DNA of 26,859 bases from Asterionellopsis glacialis (Eukaryota; Bacillariophyta; Plagiogrammaphyceae; Rhaphoneidales; Asterionellopsidaceae): the NCBI GenBank assembly GCA_014885115.2, contig WKLE02000590.1, positions 19,741 to 46,599 of the forward strand. Reading direction: 5' to 3'. Numbering within the stretch: the stretch's first letter is position 1; every line of letters starts with the position of its first letter. Of the stretch, positions 9,124 to 18,578 are shown piece after piece. Both the position numbers and the translations under genes were made by a program. The notes beneath the pieces were generated by a model that saw nothing but the letters and a program-made list of their open reading frames with translations, had not been told where the DNA came from and ran no database searches.

Positions 9124-11169
9124 TTACATGAGAGCTCCAACCATTTCATCATCCTTCACAACAAGTACATCACCATTTTGAAGTTTTTGGTTAATATTGG
9201 CTGCTACACCATTGTGCACGACACCACCATCATGTCTCATATTCACTTTCACACCATGTTCCCGTTCGGCATCACGCAAGGCATCTAATACACAAGCTCC
9301 GGCGGGAAGTGCCATGACTTTACCTTCCGAGGTGTTATCACCATGTCCTGAAGAAAGGAAAACGAATACATGATCCCGGAGGAGGTCCGATTGAGTTTCG
9401 GCAAAGGCTTCAATGTAGGGTGCAAGCCTGGCAGTTCGTGCACGAATACGGTCGGCACGAATATTGCTTTCATCCTCATTTACTAACCATTCATCAGAAG
9501 AGGCAGGAGTAGCATCAGACCACATGGTGTTCGATTGATGTTGCCAATGCCATTCCTGTAGAGACTTGAGGTATGCCTCATGACTCACGGAAGAACTTTT
9601 AGGTGATTCAGTGGTTTCATGATGGGCATGTTTTTGCTTCGAGTTGGCTTTGTAATCCCAATGAGATGCAAGTCCGTATTCTGCTACCTTGTGCATTTCA
9701 CCGGATCGTACTTGAATCTCTAATGACCAATCTTCACCACCCCAGTCCGTGCTAGCAGTGTAATGCAAGCTTTGGTATCCGTTTGCCTTGGGGCGTTCCA
9801 CGTAATCCTTGAAACGAGGCTCTTCGGCAGGTCTCCAGCGCTCCATACAAAGTTTTTGTGCGTAATAACAAAGAGCGCGTTCGCGGGCTTGGGTGACAGC
9901 CGCATCTTCGTCAGGGGTTGATTTCTTGGCATCAAACACAATTCGAAGCGCCAATGCGTCCGGAATTTCAAGAATGTGTTTGGCCTTATTGCGTAGCATC
10001 TTTTGCCACATAGAATAGGCTTCCTTGACACGAGCGGTAACGACAACATTCTCTGCATATTTCGCAAAGGCTGGATCACTCGCCAACATTTCACGAACTT
10101 GGTCTGTAACACCTCCCAATACATTCTTCATACTTTGTCCGATATGAATGGTTTGGTGACCAGCAGAAAAAGTTCGGGGTTGATCAGCCAAGGATGTGAC
10201 AGCCTTGTATTGACGTGGATAGAGAATCTTGAATGCTATTCCCTCGAGTTCATTTTTGAGGCGATGCATACCAAGTTGGGAGGCTAGAGGGGCATAAATG
10301 TGAAGTGCTTCTCTGCAAACACGAATAATTAAGGGGTTGAGTTTGGTGTTACCCGAGTTGACAATGCCACGAAGACGATACAAGCTTGCAGCGGAACGAA
10401 TGGCAAGCGCCCTCCAATCCCTGGTTTCTGTAAGAAGAAGCTTTCGGAGGTTCTCGGCATCGTGCGAGTCCGGCGAAACACGAGCAGCATGAGAGTTTTT
10501 CATGACAGATGCCGCTACAGTTTCAATTTTCTTGAGACGAGCTGCATCCTGTGCTATCGAAAAGGCATGGTCTCCAAAGGAACTCATGGCCTCTGGATGC
10601 TGGTGGTTGTCCCAGAAACTCTCTGTTGGGAATCTGGACTTGAATTCTAGAGCGTTCACGCAAGAGCAATAGTGAAAAGCGGCAGCAACCAATGCATTGG
10701 CACCCATTTCCATAGTCTCCACAAGGATTAAAAGAAATTCAGCTGCTCCACCCATTTGGTTTTTGTCTCCACCTGATGCTTCTTCAATTGCATGCATGAT
10801 CTTGACGACTTGGTTTTCGCTGAAAAACGATTTATTCATGGCACTTCGAAGCGCTGCCATGTTTTGTGAGTAGCTCGGTCCTCGTGGGACACGAAGCCAG
10901 GCTGGAAAATTTGCATGTGAAACTGATTGGGAAGAAGAAGGTTGATTCACAAGGTTTTGGGAAATAATTGTGGAAGCGACATCATGCTCCGGCACATTTC
11001 CCGTTACTTGGAAAAAGCGCTGTGTTGAAGGTACTCTACTCTTGGTCATTGTAAAGGCAGATGTATCCGTTGCAAAACTTGCAACCGTTAGAGCTGAAGC
11101 TAACCATAGTTTTCTGCGGTCTTGCCTGGGTCTGCGGCGTTGTCTCGTTTGTCTTTGTTCAGAACTCAT
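9124..11169 (-). CDS. Plastid-targeted RelA/SpoT homologue with intact (p)ppGpp synthetase and degenerate hydrolase
   Basis: Predicted 681-residue RSH protein, which would make the alarmone (p)ppGpp from ATP and GTP or GDP. Residues 1-39 form a signal peptide (KLWLASALTVASF) ending TSAF, the Phe-containing cleavage motif of diatom plastid proteins; a Ser/Thr/Gln-rich transit region follows. Residues about 110-300 are an HD-like domain, but the hydrolase residues are lost: the LHDVVED block reads AFHYCSCVNALE and the DRLHN block reads ASLYR. The synthetase (about 380-510) is well kept: RVKEAYSMWQKM, IPDALALRI (catalytic-type Asp404), RFKDYVERPKANGYQSLHY, LEIQVRS (Glu484) and EMHKVAEYGLASHWDYK. 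A TGS domain ends the protein (about 598-672); no ACT domain follows. The frame extends to ATG 11304, but ATG 11169 gives the proper N-terminal signal, so it is preferred. Likely a synthetase-only stringent-response enzyme of the plastid. Confidence 0.88.
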   Translation of the reverse strand: MSSEQRQTRQRRRPRQDRRKLWLASALTVASFATDTSAFTMTKSRVPSTQRFFQVTGNVPEHDVASTIISQNLVNQPSSSQSVSHANFPAWLRVPRGPSYSQNMAALRSAMNKSFFSENQVVKIMHAIEEASGGDKNQMGGAAEFLLILVETMEMGANALVAAAFHYCSCVNALEFKSRFPTESFWDNHQHPEAMSSFGDHAFSIAQDAARLKKIETVAASVMKNSHAARVSPDSHDAENLRKLLLTETRDWRALAIRSAASLYRLRGIVNSGNTKLNPLIIRVCREALHIYAPLASQLGMHRLKNELEGIAFKILYPRQYKAVTSLADQPRTFSAGHQTIHIGQSMKNVLGGVTDQVREMLASDPAFAKYAENVVVTARVKEAYSMWQKMLRNKAKHILEIPDALALRIVFDAKKSTPDEDAAVTQARERALCYYAQKLCMERWRPAEEPRFKDYVERPKANGYQSLHYTASTDWGGEDWSLEIQVRSGEMHKVAEYGLASHWDYKANSKQKHAHHETTESPKSSSVSHEAYLKSLQEWHWQHQSNTMWSDATPASSDEWLVNEDESNIRADRIRARTARLAPYIEAFAETQSDLLRDHVFVFLSSGHGDNTSEGKVMALPAGACVLDALRDAEREHGVKVNMRHDGGVVHNGVAANINQKLQNGDVLVVKDDEMVGALM

Positions 11170-12150
11170 TGTGCTGTTGGAGTGAGAAAGTAAAGAAAAA
11201 TGAGGGATTGCAAAACGTGAGTTTTCGAAAAAAATTAATTGTACGGTAGTAAACAGGTACTGTAGAAAAATCGCTCTGTTGTGAAAAAGAATAGGCCATC
11301 CCATGGGCGAAAAATATCAATTGCCGACGCCAGCGTTTCCATTTCATTGTCATCCACAAAGCCATTAACACACCTCATACAACGTTATCGTTCCCGTGGT
11401 CTCTGTGACTTGGATGGTTCCCGTCTTCGGCCGGTTCTTGGTGCCTCTTATCGGTGTCAACTTATTAGTATGGCGGTCCAATAATGCTTCGCCACGCTGT
11501 GTACGGTGTGTCAAGTCCACAAAATGAGCCAATGAATGGTGGATGTCCGAATATCAGCTGTTATTACCTCAGCGTGACGCAAACTTCTCTGTCGATTTGC
11601 TGAACATCCGATGCAAAAGAACTTATCAGAATGTCCATCGAACACGATTCCACGGTTTTGTGTATAAGAATAGGATAACCCAATGACCCAAATGGGACGA
11701 AGTACAAACCAAAAAGAACTTTTTGGCAAAAATTCTTTTTGTATTCATATCTACATCCATGTAGATAAGTATGTACACCCCGAACATCTGGAAGTTCTTG
11801 TACACATCCGGGTTCTGGTCAGACAGACATGTTTGCGAACCGGGAACGAGGGAGAGAATTCGCGACGGGGAGATTCTTTTCTGTTTCTCGCTTTTTCTTT
11901 CTCAACGCCGACAACGGCAAGCGACACCACCATGACGACACACAGAGTACAGCTCAAGTTCTTTTCAAATACAAAAGCAACCGCGATAAAAATGATACTC
12001 ACCTACAATGTGGTAATGGCTCTCAACGTTGTCGAGAAGTCAAATAGTAATAATTGTGATTTCGCTTTTGTTCTGCGAAAAGACCAATGCGACTTGTTGT
12101 TGTGAGAAACAAGGAGGCGTCAAGTAGTTGTGGCTTATGTTTGTGTGTGA
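11170..12150. other. Long intergenic stretch, no convincing gene
   Basis: Open frames on both strands overlap at 11683-12105 without family resemblance. A hairpin with an 8-bp perfect stem, ATCTACAT-CC-ATGTAGAT, lies at 11749-11766. The left edge is the promoter of the RelA/SpoT homologue. Confidence 0.4.
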
Positions 12151-12231
12151 GAGAATGTACACGCGATTTTTTCGGAACGCCTTTCGCTTCAAGTTCGAAG
12201 AAAAGTTAGGAACCCGAAAAGGCTCGCGCCA

Positions 12232-12370
12232 ATGTCAAAATGTCCGTTCTGTCAATTAAATGTCGCATGTCTGGTCTTGCCTTCTATCCGACAATGCGAT
12301 TTGTGTCACCGTACACTATGGTAGGTTTTCAACGTGTGTCACGAAAAAATTTGCGCAGCTTGACGCCGGA
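12232..12370 (+). CDS. Candidate small double-CxxC zinc-finger protein, possibly spliced
   Basis: ATG 12232 opens a short frame reading MSKCPFCQLNVACLV, then LPSIRQCDLCHRTLW and a TAG at 12322. The spacing Cys-x2-Cys-x14-Cys-x2-Cys matches the LSD1/LOL zinc finger of plants and protist metacaspases, although the usual PxGA core is not there. The TAG lies inside a good splice donor (GTAGGT at 12321). Joining to an acceptor GCGCAG ending at 12359 removes 39 nt and continues in frame with LTPDDTASTLWWDRWF and a stop (12368-12370), giving 46 residues. A 39-nt intron would be very short, so the 30-residue unspliced form is equally possible. The frame is also open upstream to 12151 with a basic RRKVRNPKR segment but no ATG. 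No caspase-like domain is nearby. This is a candidate only. Confidence 0.3.
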
Positions 12371-12833
12371 TGACACCGCGTCAACTCTTTGGTGGGACAG
12401 GTGGTTTTGAAAATACAAACACGAATCAAGAGGAGATTGAATTCCGATTTTAGAGCACGAATCTCGAATGAGAAATGCACGCCCAATCAAAAGACCCCAT
12501 TATTGTCAAGAGAATTTCTGTGCTGGCGACGACTCCTCTCGCCGCCGTTCTTTAATAATTATGACTAATATTTATGGTCTAGGATGGTTAAATAATGATG
12601 ACACATTGTGAATTGGAGGCGATACTTATGTTGAATCTTGCGTCGTTTTTGGCATATAATTCTGCTGACGTCTGCATTATTGAATTATTTTTGAAATTTG
12701 TACTCTGTACCGTTAATGTCTCTATGAAGGTAATGACGCATCTCTACACAGATACCATGTTTCTTCAAGTACCAGATCTCGTATCTTCGTATCTCTAAAA
12801 ACCCTGCACTTGCGCTGACGTCGACTAGTGAAA
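12371..12833. other. Intergenic stretch, no gene seen
   Basis: Only short AT-rich open frames without family resemblance are present, such as one at 12595-12798. I see no RNA gene. Confidence 0.4.
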
Positions 12834-13235
12834 TCAGGATGCGGACGAGATAAAGATACCGATGTTGATGTTGATATTCAGTATGAAATGTACTATACCG
12901 TTTTTGAGTGTATCCTGGGCTGAATCTTCGTATCCAGGAGCGATAATGTATACTGTATCTTTGTTTGCCGGAATAGATCCTCGCACCTTTATTGTTTGTC
13001 CTTTTTGATTGGAGGATGACAGCGGCTTGAGGTCCAGATTTTCAACTGTCTTAAACTTGCGCACAAGAGCACACTACACTCACTTCAACTCCAAAAACAA
13101 CCAGCTGGCTCAACAAGCAACGAGTCCAAAGTCTGTACCTGGTATGTAGGCTACATCAAGAGCTGTCGACTCCTCATTTATTCCTGGGGTGCGTGTGTCG
13201 TCCTGCTCTTCACAGTCTGTGTCAAGTGTCAACAT
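12834..13235 (-). CDS. Candidate small two-exon gene or gene relic
   Basis: ATG 13235 begins an acidic peptide (MLTLDTDCEEQDDTRTPG, ending VAYIP) that can splice from 13139 (CCAG|GTACAG) to 13045 (GACAG|TTGAA), removing 93 nt and keeping frame. The second exon reads ENLDLKPLSSSNQKGQ, then TIKVRGSIPANKDTVYIIAP, and runs to a stop at 12834. The GQTIKVRGSIP stretch loosely recalls the opening strands of galectin-like beta sandwiches. I would not assign that fold from so little sequence. The last 20 residues are an Ile/Asn repeat that looks non-coding, so the real 3' end may differ. The donor overlaps a dispersed TACCAGGTA motif. It could be a small gene, one exon of a larger gene, or a decayed fragment. 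Confidence 0.28.
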
Positions 13236-13584
13236 GTTCACAGATAATAAAATAATTGTTTTTTCCTCGGTTCATAGTGCAGAGATACGTTATCGGCTCT
13301 TTATGTCGTGAGTCCTCTACCGGTAGAGAGAACCGCTATTAGGGAAGTACCTGTACTTCTAGATAGACCACACCACTTCAATGTACAGTGACTAGCTGTG
13401 CGATAAATCTCATCTGTTTTGCATTTTTTCTCCGGTCCTAAACAGGTTAAAGTTCTAAATTCTGTGCTTCATCAAGGCTCTATTGGATACGTTCCCTTTC
13501 CAAGTTTCTGTTGGCATGAAATGGTCTACTAAACACTACATTGCTAAATTTCCTCTGAGGCCTATTTCTATCATTAACTTAAAC
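13236..13584. promoter_or_regulatory. Upstream region of the lumenal hydrolase
   Basis: This interval precedes the hydrolase start. It contains a perfect 14-bp palindrome, CTCTACCGGTAGAG, at 13315-13328. An in-frame ATG at 13516 could lengthen the hydrolase by 23 residues. No other feature is visible. Confidence 0.35.
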
Positions 13585-14793
13585 ATGAAGAGAGTTGGGT
13601 GTTCTGCAACACCATATCGATCTCTTATCCCAATAGTGACAGTCTTACTAGCTTTGAATGGTATGGCAACCAGTTTTTCGAATCAAAACCATGTATTAGT
13701 CTCAAAACATCTACTACTCAACAACGATTATATGGTAACAACAAGATGGGGGGGAACAAAAATTTCTTCTCGGCAACCTTATGCAGATCCCTTTGTTCAT
13801 CGAGAAACGACGGAAAAGCTGGAGAAACCTAATTTGGCGAAATATGATGGAAAAGGCGGTATTGCTACGAATACCATGAACAAGAAGCGTCGATCTCTAG
13901 TCAAAAGTGTAGCTAGAACATCTCTCGCAGTACTATCCAACTGGGCACTGTGGGATTCCTCAAAATGTATAAGTCGCGCTGCTGATGCTGATTTCGAAAT
14001 GATAACCTCACAATCAAATAACAAGGAGAATGGTAAGGGGAATCAATTAATGAAAGTAACAGATCCTAATACATATTCTGCATTAGTGTATGAACCACCA
14101 GTGGCAAAGTCAACATCATCACCATCGTCACCACCAAAAAAGCTCCCGTTATTGGTTGTACTACATGGAGCAGGGACGAATGAACGGGATGTTTGGAATC
14201 TAGCTGATATCAAGGGTGAACATGCGGGTTTGGTACCTAGTTTGATTCAAGCAGGGAAGGCGCCATCTGCATTAACTGATAATTTTGTTATGGTAGCCCC
14301 ATATTGTGGTCAAGGCAAACGTAGTTTTTATGAAGAACCAAGATCCAAGATTCTACAATTTATCAACTGGTTTTGTAGTAGTGATGCGGCATCGAGCGGA
14401 GGGCGAAATGTCGAAATTGACACTAATCGCATTTATTTATTTGGATTTAGTGATGGTGCCACTGAAGTTGTAGAGTTACTGACCACTGGGCGATTCAAGG
14501 CAGGCATTGTTGCTGCTTATGGGTTTACTGGGACGCTACCACCCAAGGCGGTAGACCGATTGAAGGATATACCCATATGGGTATTCCATTCTCAAGATGA
14601 TGTGATTTTTCCTGTCAAATGTAGTGACAAACTTGTTGACACCTTGAATAATGTCAATTCAAATCAACAAATTGTACGATATTCAAGATTTAAACAAGAT
14701 CAAGAAGGGTTTACTGGATCTGTTCGAGGGCATAGCACTGGCATCACAGCATCTAAATCACCTGAAGTTTACGAATGGCTACTATCATTGTGA
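13585..14793 (+). CDS. Alpha/beta hydrolase (esterase/depolymerase type), predicted thylakoid-lumen protein
   Basis: Predicted 402-residue serine hydrolase. The fold runs from LPLLVVLHGAGTNERDVW (an oxyanion HGxG-type loop) through the nucleophile elbow GFSDG (Ser289) and the acid in HSQDDVIFP (Asp338/339) to the His of RGHSTG (His383). The triad is complete. It resembles the phospholipase/carboxylesterase and PHB-depolymerase-like groups; the substrate cannot be read. The N-terminus is layered. Residues 1-30 form a signal peptide ending ATSF, a diatom plastid import motif, and a transit-like stretch follows. At about 100-135 comes KKRRSLVKSVARTSLAVL ending SRAADA, which looks like a twin-arginine lumenal signal with an AxA cleavage site. 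ATG 13585 gives a clean signal peptide and is preferred; 13516 is an in-frame alternative, and the open frame before it lacks ATG. No intron is needed. Confidence 0.8.
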   Translation: MKRVGCSATPYRSLIPIVTVLLALNGMATSFSNQNHVLVSKHLLLNNDYMVTTRWGGTKISSRQPYADPFVHRETTEKLEKPNLAKYDGKGGIATNTMNKKRRSLVKSVARTSLAVLSNWALWDSSKCISRAADADFEMITSQSNNKENGKGNQLMKVTDPNTYSALVYEPPVAKSTSSPSSPPKKLPLLVVLHGAGTNERDVWNLADIKGEHAGLVPSLIQAGKAPSALTDNFVMVAPYCGQGKRSFYEEPRSKILQFINWFCSSDAASSGGRNVEIDTNRIYLFGFSDGATEVVELLTTGRFKAGIVAAYGFTGTLPPKAVDRLKDIPIWVFHSQDDVIFPVKCSDKLVDTLNNVNSNQQIVRYSRFKQDQEGFTGSVRGHSTGITASKSPEVYEWLLSL

Positions 14794-15134
14794 TCCACAG
14801 TTCGAACATTATAGATTATGACTGTTTTAAATATAAAAATCCCATACAACATTTACTACTACATGTGTACTATGCATACAAATATTCTGAAGAACACTCA
14901 TTTCCAAGAATGAAACTTCGAGGATAATATACCTGGTAACAACTCTGACACTCTTTTTCATATACTTTCGTTCTTGACTTTCGTTCTTAACTCTTGTTTC
15001 CATGATGGTTCCTTTTTGAAGAAAATCAGAATCTTATCTCTGATCGTGGAGAACCCACGTAATTTCTCTGAAAGGGAGGAGTAGGAGCCGACACGGTGTG
15101 ATTGAGCGATGCTGCTTTTTTTAAGTTTTTAAAT
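14794..15134. other. Convergent 3' intergenic gap
   Basis: The 3' ends of the hydrolase and of the EF-hand-like gene meet here. One TACCTGGTA motif lies at 14930-14938. No open frame or RNA gene is seen. Confidence 0.45.
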
Positions 15135-15676
15135 TTACATTAATTTCAACATTTTTTCAAAAGAAATCAGTCTATCGCCTTCGTTGACATCGGCATCTGC
15201 AGCCGCAAGAAGATCATTAAGTTCATCTTCACTTAAACGATCATCAGCGTGGCCAATATTCTCAAGAACTCGATTAAGATTATCTACCTTGATCATCGAC
15301 GGGTTATTCTTCTCTTCGGCTGCCTTGACAAGTTCTTTTCTAAATCGATGAGGTGTTTCACGGGAATAACTACGAGTACGTAATAGTAAGTATAGCATTG
15401 AACAGGAGACAAGTAGAGAGAGAGAGTGAAGAAAGAGATGTGAGATAAATTGATAAGCTGGTGTTGGTGGAGGATATGGAAAAGAGACATGGATCCCATG
15501 GATAATCTGCCACCAAACGAGACTTTCAATGACACTTACTGTTGTTTGCGATATTCTTCAAAAATTCCACGAAGCTTCTGTGCCGGTGCACAATCAGAAA
15601 AGTGACGCGTTGCCATCAATGTTGATGAAGAGCGAGCTACGACGGAAAATGGTGCGATTCGGACTAGTGAGAACAT
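15135..15676 (-). CDS. Small mitochondrial EF-hand-like protein, two exons
   Basis: Exons are 15676-15540 and 15369-15135 with a 170-nt intron (donor GTAAGT, acceptor CGTAG), giving 123 residues. The first exon encodes a typical mitochondrial presequence rich in Arg, Ser and Ala (MFSLVRIAPFSVVARSS), with a likely cleavage near TRHFS. The join gives LRGIFEEYRKQHYSRETPHRF, then a helical basic region and an EF-hand-like pair: LNRVLENIGHADDRLSEDEL and LAAADADVNEGDRLISFEKM. The second loop keeps D-x-D-x-N and a final Glu but has about two extra residues, so calcium binding is doubtful. I cannot name the family. The second exon also contains an apparent ATG at 15398, in what is really intron sequence. 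Shares a divergent promoter with fumarase. Confidence 0.75.
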
Positions 15677-15979
15677 TGTATTGTTTGTTAAAAGTTTGAT
15701 TAGATTGATTTCACTGGATACAACTTTTTGATGTTATGAAATGTGTGGTGATGTTTTTGTGCGTTTGTGGACCACAGTGAACCCGTTTTGATAGAGACTC
15801 AGGCAGTTTCGCAGAAAAAGTTCTCTTATTCGTGAAGAAATATGAATTATGAGGTCATGATGGGTGGATGGTCCCACTAAACAGCTGATAGTCCACGTGC
15901 ACACCTGACAGCCACAGGGAGTAAAGTACGTACATTCAAAAAATACCGTGAGTGTCTTTATTGTGGAGCATTTTTGCTT

Positions 15980-16074
15980 NNNNNNNNNNNNNNNNNNNNN
16001 NNNNNNNNNNNNNNNNNNNNNNNNNNNNNNNNNNNNNNNNNNNNNNNNNNNNNNNNNNNNNNNNNNNNNNNNNN
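15980..16074. other. Assembly gap (95 Ns)
   Basis: A run of 95 undetermined bases, directly left of the palindromic motif cluster. The cluster may be part of a longer repeat that blocked assembly. Confidence 0.99.
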
Positions 16075-16152
16075 AATAAAATTGATTACACTTGGAACGT
16101 CCGCCATTGATCCACCATTGGTAGCCCTGACTAACACACATTTTTTATGCTT

Positions 16153-16314
16153 AGGTCCTACCAGGTAGAGGTCCTACAATTACATGTAGGTCCTACGCAA
16201 CTGATACCAACGGTACAATAGGTACACGAAATATCTGGTACAGGTATTAAAATACCTGTACCTGGTACCAGGTACCTTACCTGGTACCAGGTATCTGGTA
16301 CATGCTAGGTACGG
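16153..16314. repeat. Cluster of TACCTGGTA and AGGTCCTAC palindromic motifs
   Basis: AGGTCCTAC occurs at 16153-16161 and 16169-16177, and GTAGGTCCTAC at 16186-16196. Then comes a run of CTGGTA and TACCTG elements. GTACCTGGTACCAGGTAC at 16258-16275 is a perfect 18-bp palindrome and TACCTGGTACCAGGTA at 16278-16293 a perfect 16-bp one. The same words occur singly in other intergenic gaps of this window. They could be binding sites of a dimeric transcription factor or remains of a small repeat element. Confidence 0.75.
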
Positions 16315-16742
16315 TCTGTCTGTCATAAACAAGATAATATAAACTTGTATCTAAAGGCCGTATGAGCACCGGCCGGTCTTTTTTATATATGTATTCACTT
16401 TTATGACCAATAGCATCGCTTATGATCGATTGTGACGCGCATCATCATCATAAAGCAACGGATAAAAATGATGCTCGAAGATCCATTCTTTGATTCTTTT
16501 GCTTCTTCGCGAAGGATGAAGAAAAAAAGAAGCGAACGAGCCATCACCCATCTCTGCTTGCGACCTTTTTTTATTTCCTGCTCATTCAAAAAATATACAG
16601 TACATGCCCATCGCTAACGCCATACAGTATCTAAAGCTGTTGCAATTACCGCAAGTTTTGATCAACACTATATAGATTGGGTATAGCGTATCGTAAGTAT
16701 CGACCAGAGAAGCACATCCTTTGAAAATCCAACTCAGTCAGT

Positions 16743-18578
16743 ATGATGCTCGGGAAACTTTTGTCTCGACAAACGAGAACCTCTAGTCAACGTTGGTTGC
16801 TCCAGCAGCTTGACAATGGCAAGATAATGACGACTTCTGCTTCGACGGCAGGTCATATCGGAGCTGCATTAGCGTCAACATTGTCAACTACTAATTCTAC
16901 AAGTAGAAGCTTTGCTACGGGTAAAAAAGTTGTCAAGCCACCACCGCCACCTTTTGAATATTCACCTTTATTTCAAAGTAACATATTCAAAGAAGGCCCA
17001 CAAGAATATAAACAAATTTTACCAGCAAGTGCTGTTTCCACGACTATGGTTAATGGAGAAGAATTCCTCCAGGTATCTGGTGAAGCCATGAGAGAATTAT
17101 CTAAGGTTGCCTTTGGTGATATTGCACATTTGTTGCGTCCAGCGCATTTACAACAATTACGTAAGATATTGGACGATCCTGAGGCATCCTCGAATGATAA
17201 ATTTGTTGCCATGGAATTATTAAAGAATGCCAACATTGCCTCTGGACGTGTCTTACCCGGATGTCAAGATACAGGTACTGCCATAGTTATGGGTAAAAAG
17301 GGCCATCGAGTCTTGACAGATGGGAAGGATGAAGAATATTTGTCAGGTGGCGCCTATGATGCCTATACAAAATTAAACTTGCGGTACAGTCAGGTAGCAC
17401 CAATGGATATGTTTACTGAAAAAAATACAGGAACTAACATGCCTGCACAGGTAGATATCTTTGCTACGGATGGTGGACCAGAATACAAATTTCAATTTAT
17501 TGCCAAGGGTGGTGGAAGTGCCAATAAAACATTTCTATATCAACAAACGAAAGCATTGTTAAACCCAGGATCATTGGAATCTTTCTTGGAGGAAAAGATC
17601 AAAACAATTGGTACATCCGCATGTCCACCATACCATTTAGCTATTGTTATTGGTGGATTGTCGGCTGAATTGACTTTAAAAACTGTCAAATTGGCATCGA
17701 CTAAATTTTATGATGATTTACCCTTGGAGGGATCCAAGGATGGACGTGCCTTTCGTGACAAGGATTGGGAAGAACATATATTGAAAATGACACAAAACCT
17801 GGGTATTGGTGCACAATTTGGTGGTAAATACTTTTGTCATGATGTTAGAGTTATCCGGTTACCACGTCATGGAGCATCATGTCCTGTGGGTATTGGTGTT
17901 TCGTGTAGTGCTGATCGACAAGTGTTAGGCAAAATTACAAAGGATGGAGTCTTTTTAGAAAAATTAGAAGATGATGTATCTAAGTACATACCTGAAGTGA
18001 CAGAAGATAATTTGTCAGATGAAGTTGTACAAATTGATTTGAATTCAATGAGTATGGATGAACTACGACAAAAGTTGTCATCATACCCAACAAGGACACG
18101 ATTGAGTTTAACAGGAACTATTGTAGTTGCACGCGATATTGCTCATGCCAAAATGTTACAAAAAATAGAAAGTGGTGAAGGCTTACCACAATATGCCAAA
18201 GATCATATCATCTACTATGCTGGACCTGCCAAAACCCCTGAGGGGTATGCATCTGGTAGTTTTGGACCTACAACAGCTGGAAGGATGGATGCCTATGTTG
18301 ATACATTTATGAAAAATGGTGGCAGCTTCATTTCATTGGCCAAGGGCAATCGTTCTAAACAAGTTACCAATGCATGTAAAAAGTATGGTGGATTCTATTT
18401 GGGCAGCATTGGTGGTCCAGCTGCTATTTTAGCCAAAAATTGCATTAAAAATGTGGAAGTTTTGGACAATGAAGAAGACGGTATGGAGGCCGTATGGAAA
18501 ATTGATGTTGAAGATTTCCCCGCCTTCATTGTTGTAGATGACAAGGGTGATGATTTCTTCAAAGAATGGCTGGGTTAA
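16743..18578 (+). CDS. Class I (Fe-S) fumarate hydratase, mitochondrial
   Basis: Predicted 611-residue class I fumarase, which interconverts fumarate and L-malate in the citric acid cycle using a [4Fe-4S] cluster. Residues 1-58 form a mitochondrial presequence rich in Arg, Ser and Thr, ending near SRSFATG. The N-terminal catalytic domain carries the three expected cluster ligands: LPGCQDTGT (Cys174), TSACPPYH (Cys294) and RHGASCPVG (Cys380). Other family blocks are [18 protein letters not shown] and VSCSADR. The C-terminal beta domain (about 430-611) includes [35 protein letters not shown] and a GGPAA block. The length matches bacterial and protist class I enzymes (about 550) plus a presequence. 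The start is the first of two adjacent ATGs. Its cluster depends on the mitochondrial Fe-S machinery, in which the IBA57-type gene of this window takes part. Confidence 0.95.
   Translation: MMLGKLLSRQTRTSSQRWLLQQLDNGKIMTTSASTAGHIGAALASTLSTTNSTSRSFATGKKVVKPPPPPFEYSPLFQSNIFKEGPQEYKQILPASAVSTTMVNGEEFLQVSGEAMRELSKVAFGDIAHLLRPAHLQQLRKILDDPEASSNDKFVAMELLKNANIASGRVLPGCQDTGTAIVMGKKGHRVLTDGKDEEYLSGGAYDAYTKLNLRYSQVAPMDMFTEKNTGTNMPAQVDIFATDGGPEYKFQFIAKGGGSANKTFLYQQTKALLNPGSLESFLEEKIKTIGTSACPPYHLAIVIGGLSAELTLKTVKLASTKFYDDLPLEGSKDGRAFRDKDWEEHILKMTQNLGIGAQFGGKYFCHDVRVIRLPRHGASCPVGIGVSCSADRQVLGKITKDGVFLEKLEDDVSKYIPEVTEDNLSDEVVQIDLNSMSMDELRQKLSSYPTRTRLSLTGTIVVARDIAHAKMLQKIESGEGLPQYAKDHIIYYAGPAKTPEGYASGSFGPTTAGRMDAYVDTFMKNGGSFISLAKGNRSKQVTNACKKYGGFYLGSIGGPAAILAKNCIKNVEVLDNEEDGMEAVWKIDVEDFPAFIVVDDKGDDFFKEWLG

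Larger units (their letters stand above)
15677..16742. promoter_or_regulatory. Divergent promoter interval with assembly gap and motif cluster
   Basis: The interval separates the EF-hand-like gene and fumarase. It includes the N gap and, right of it, the densest cluster of dispersed palindromic motifs. A TATATAG sequence at 16669-16675 lies about 70 bases before the fumarase ATG and could be a TATA box. No coding sequence is convincing. Confidence 0.4.

Noticed and set aside
11683..12105. 140-codon open frame with ATG on the plus strand
   Set aside because: No family resemblance, mixed low-complexity content, overlapped by an antisense frame of similar quality, and no supporting splice or domain signal.
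15734..16168. Open frames running through the N gap
   Set aside because: They are open only because the Ns are read as unknown residues.
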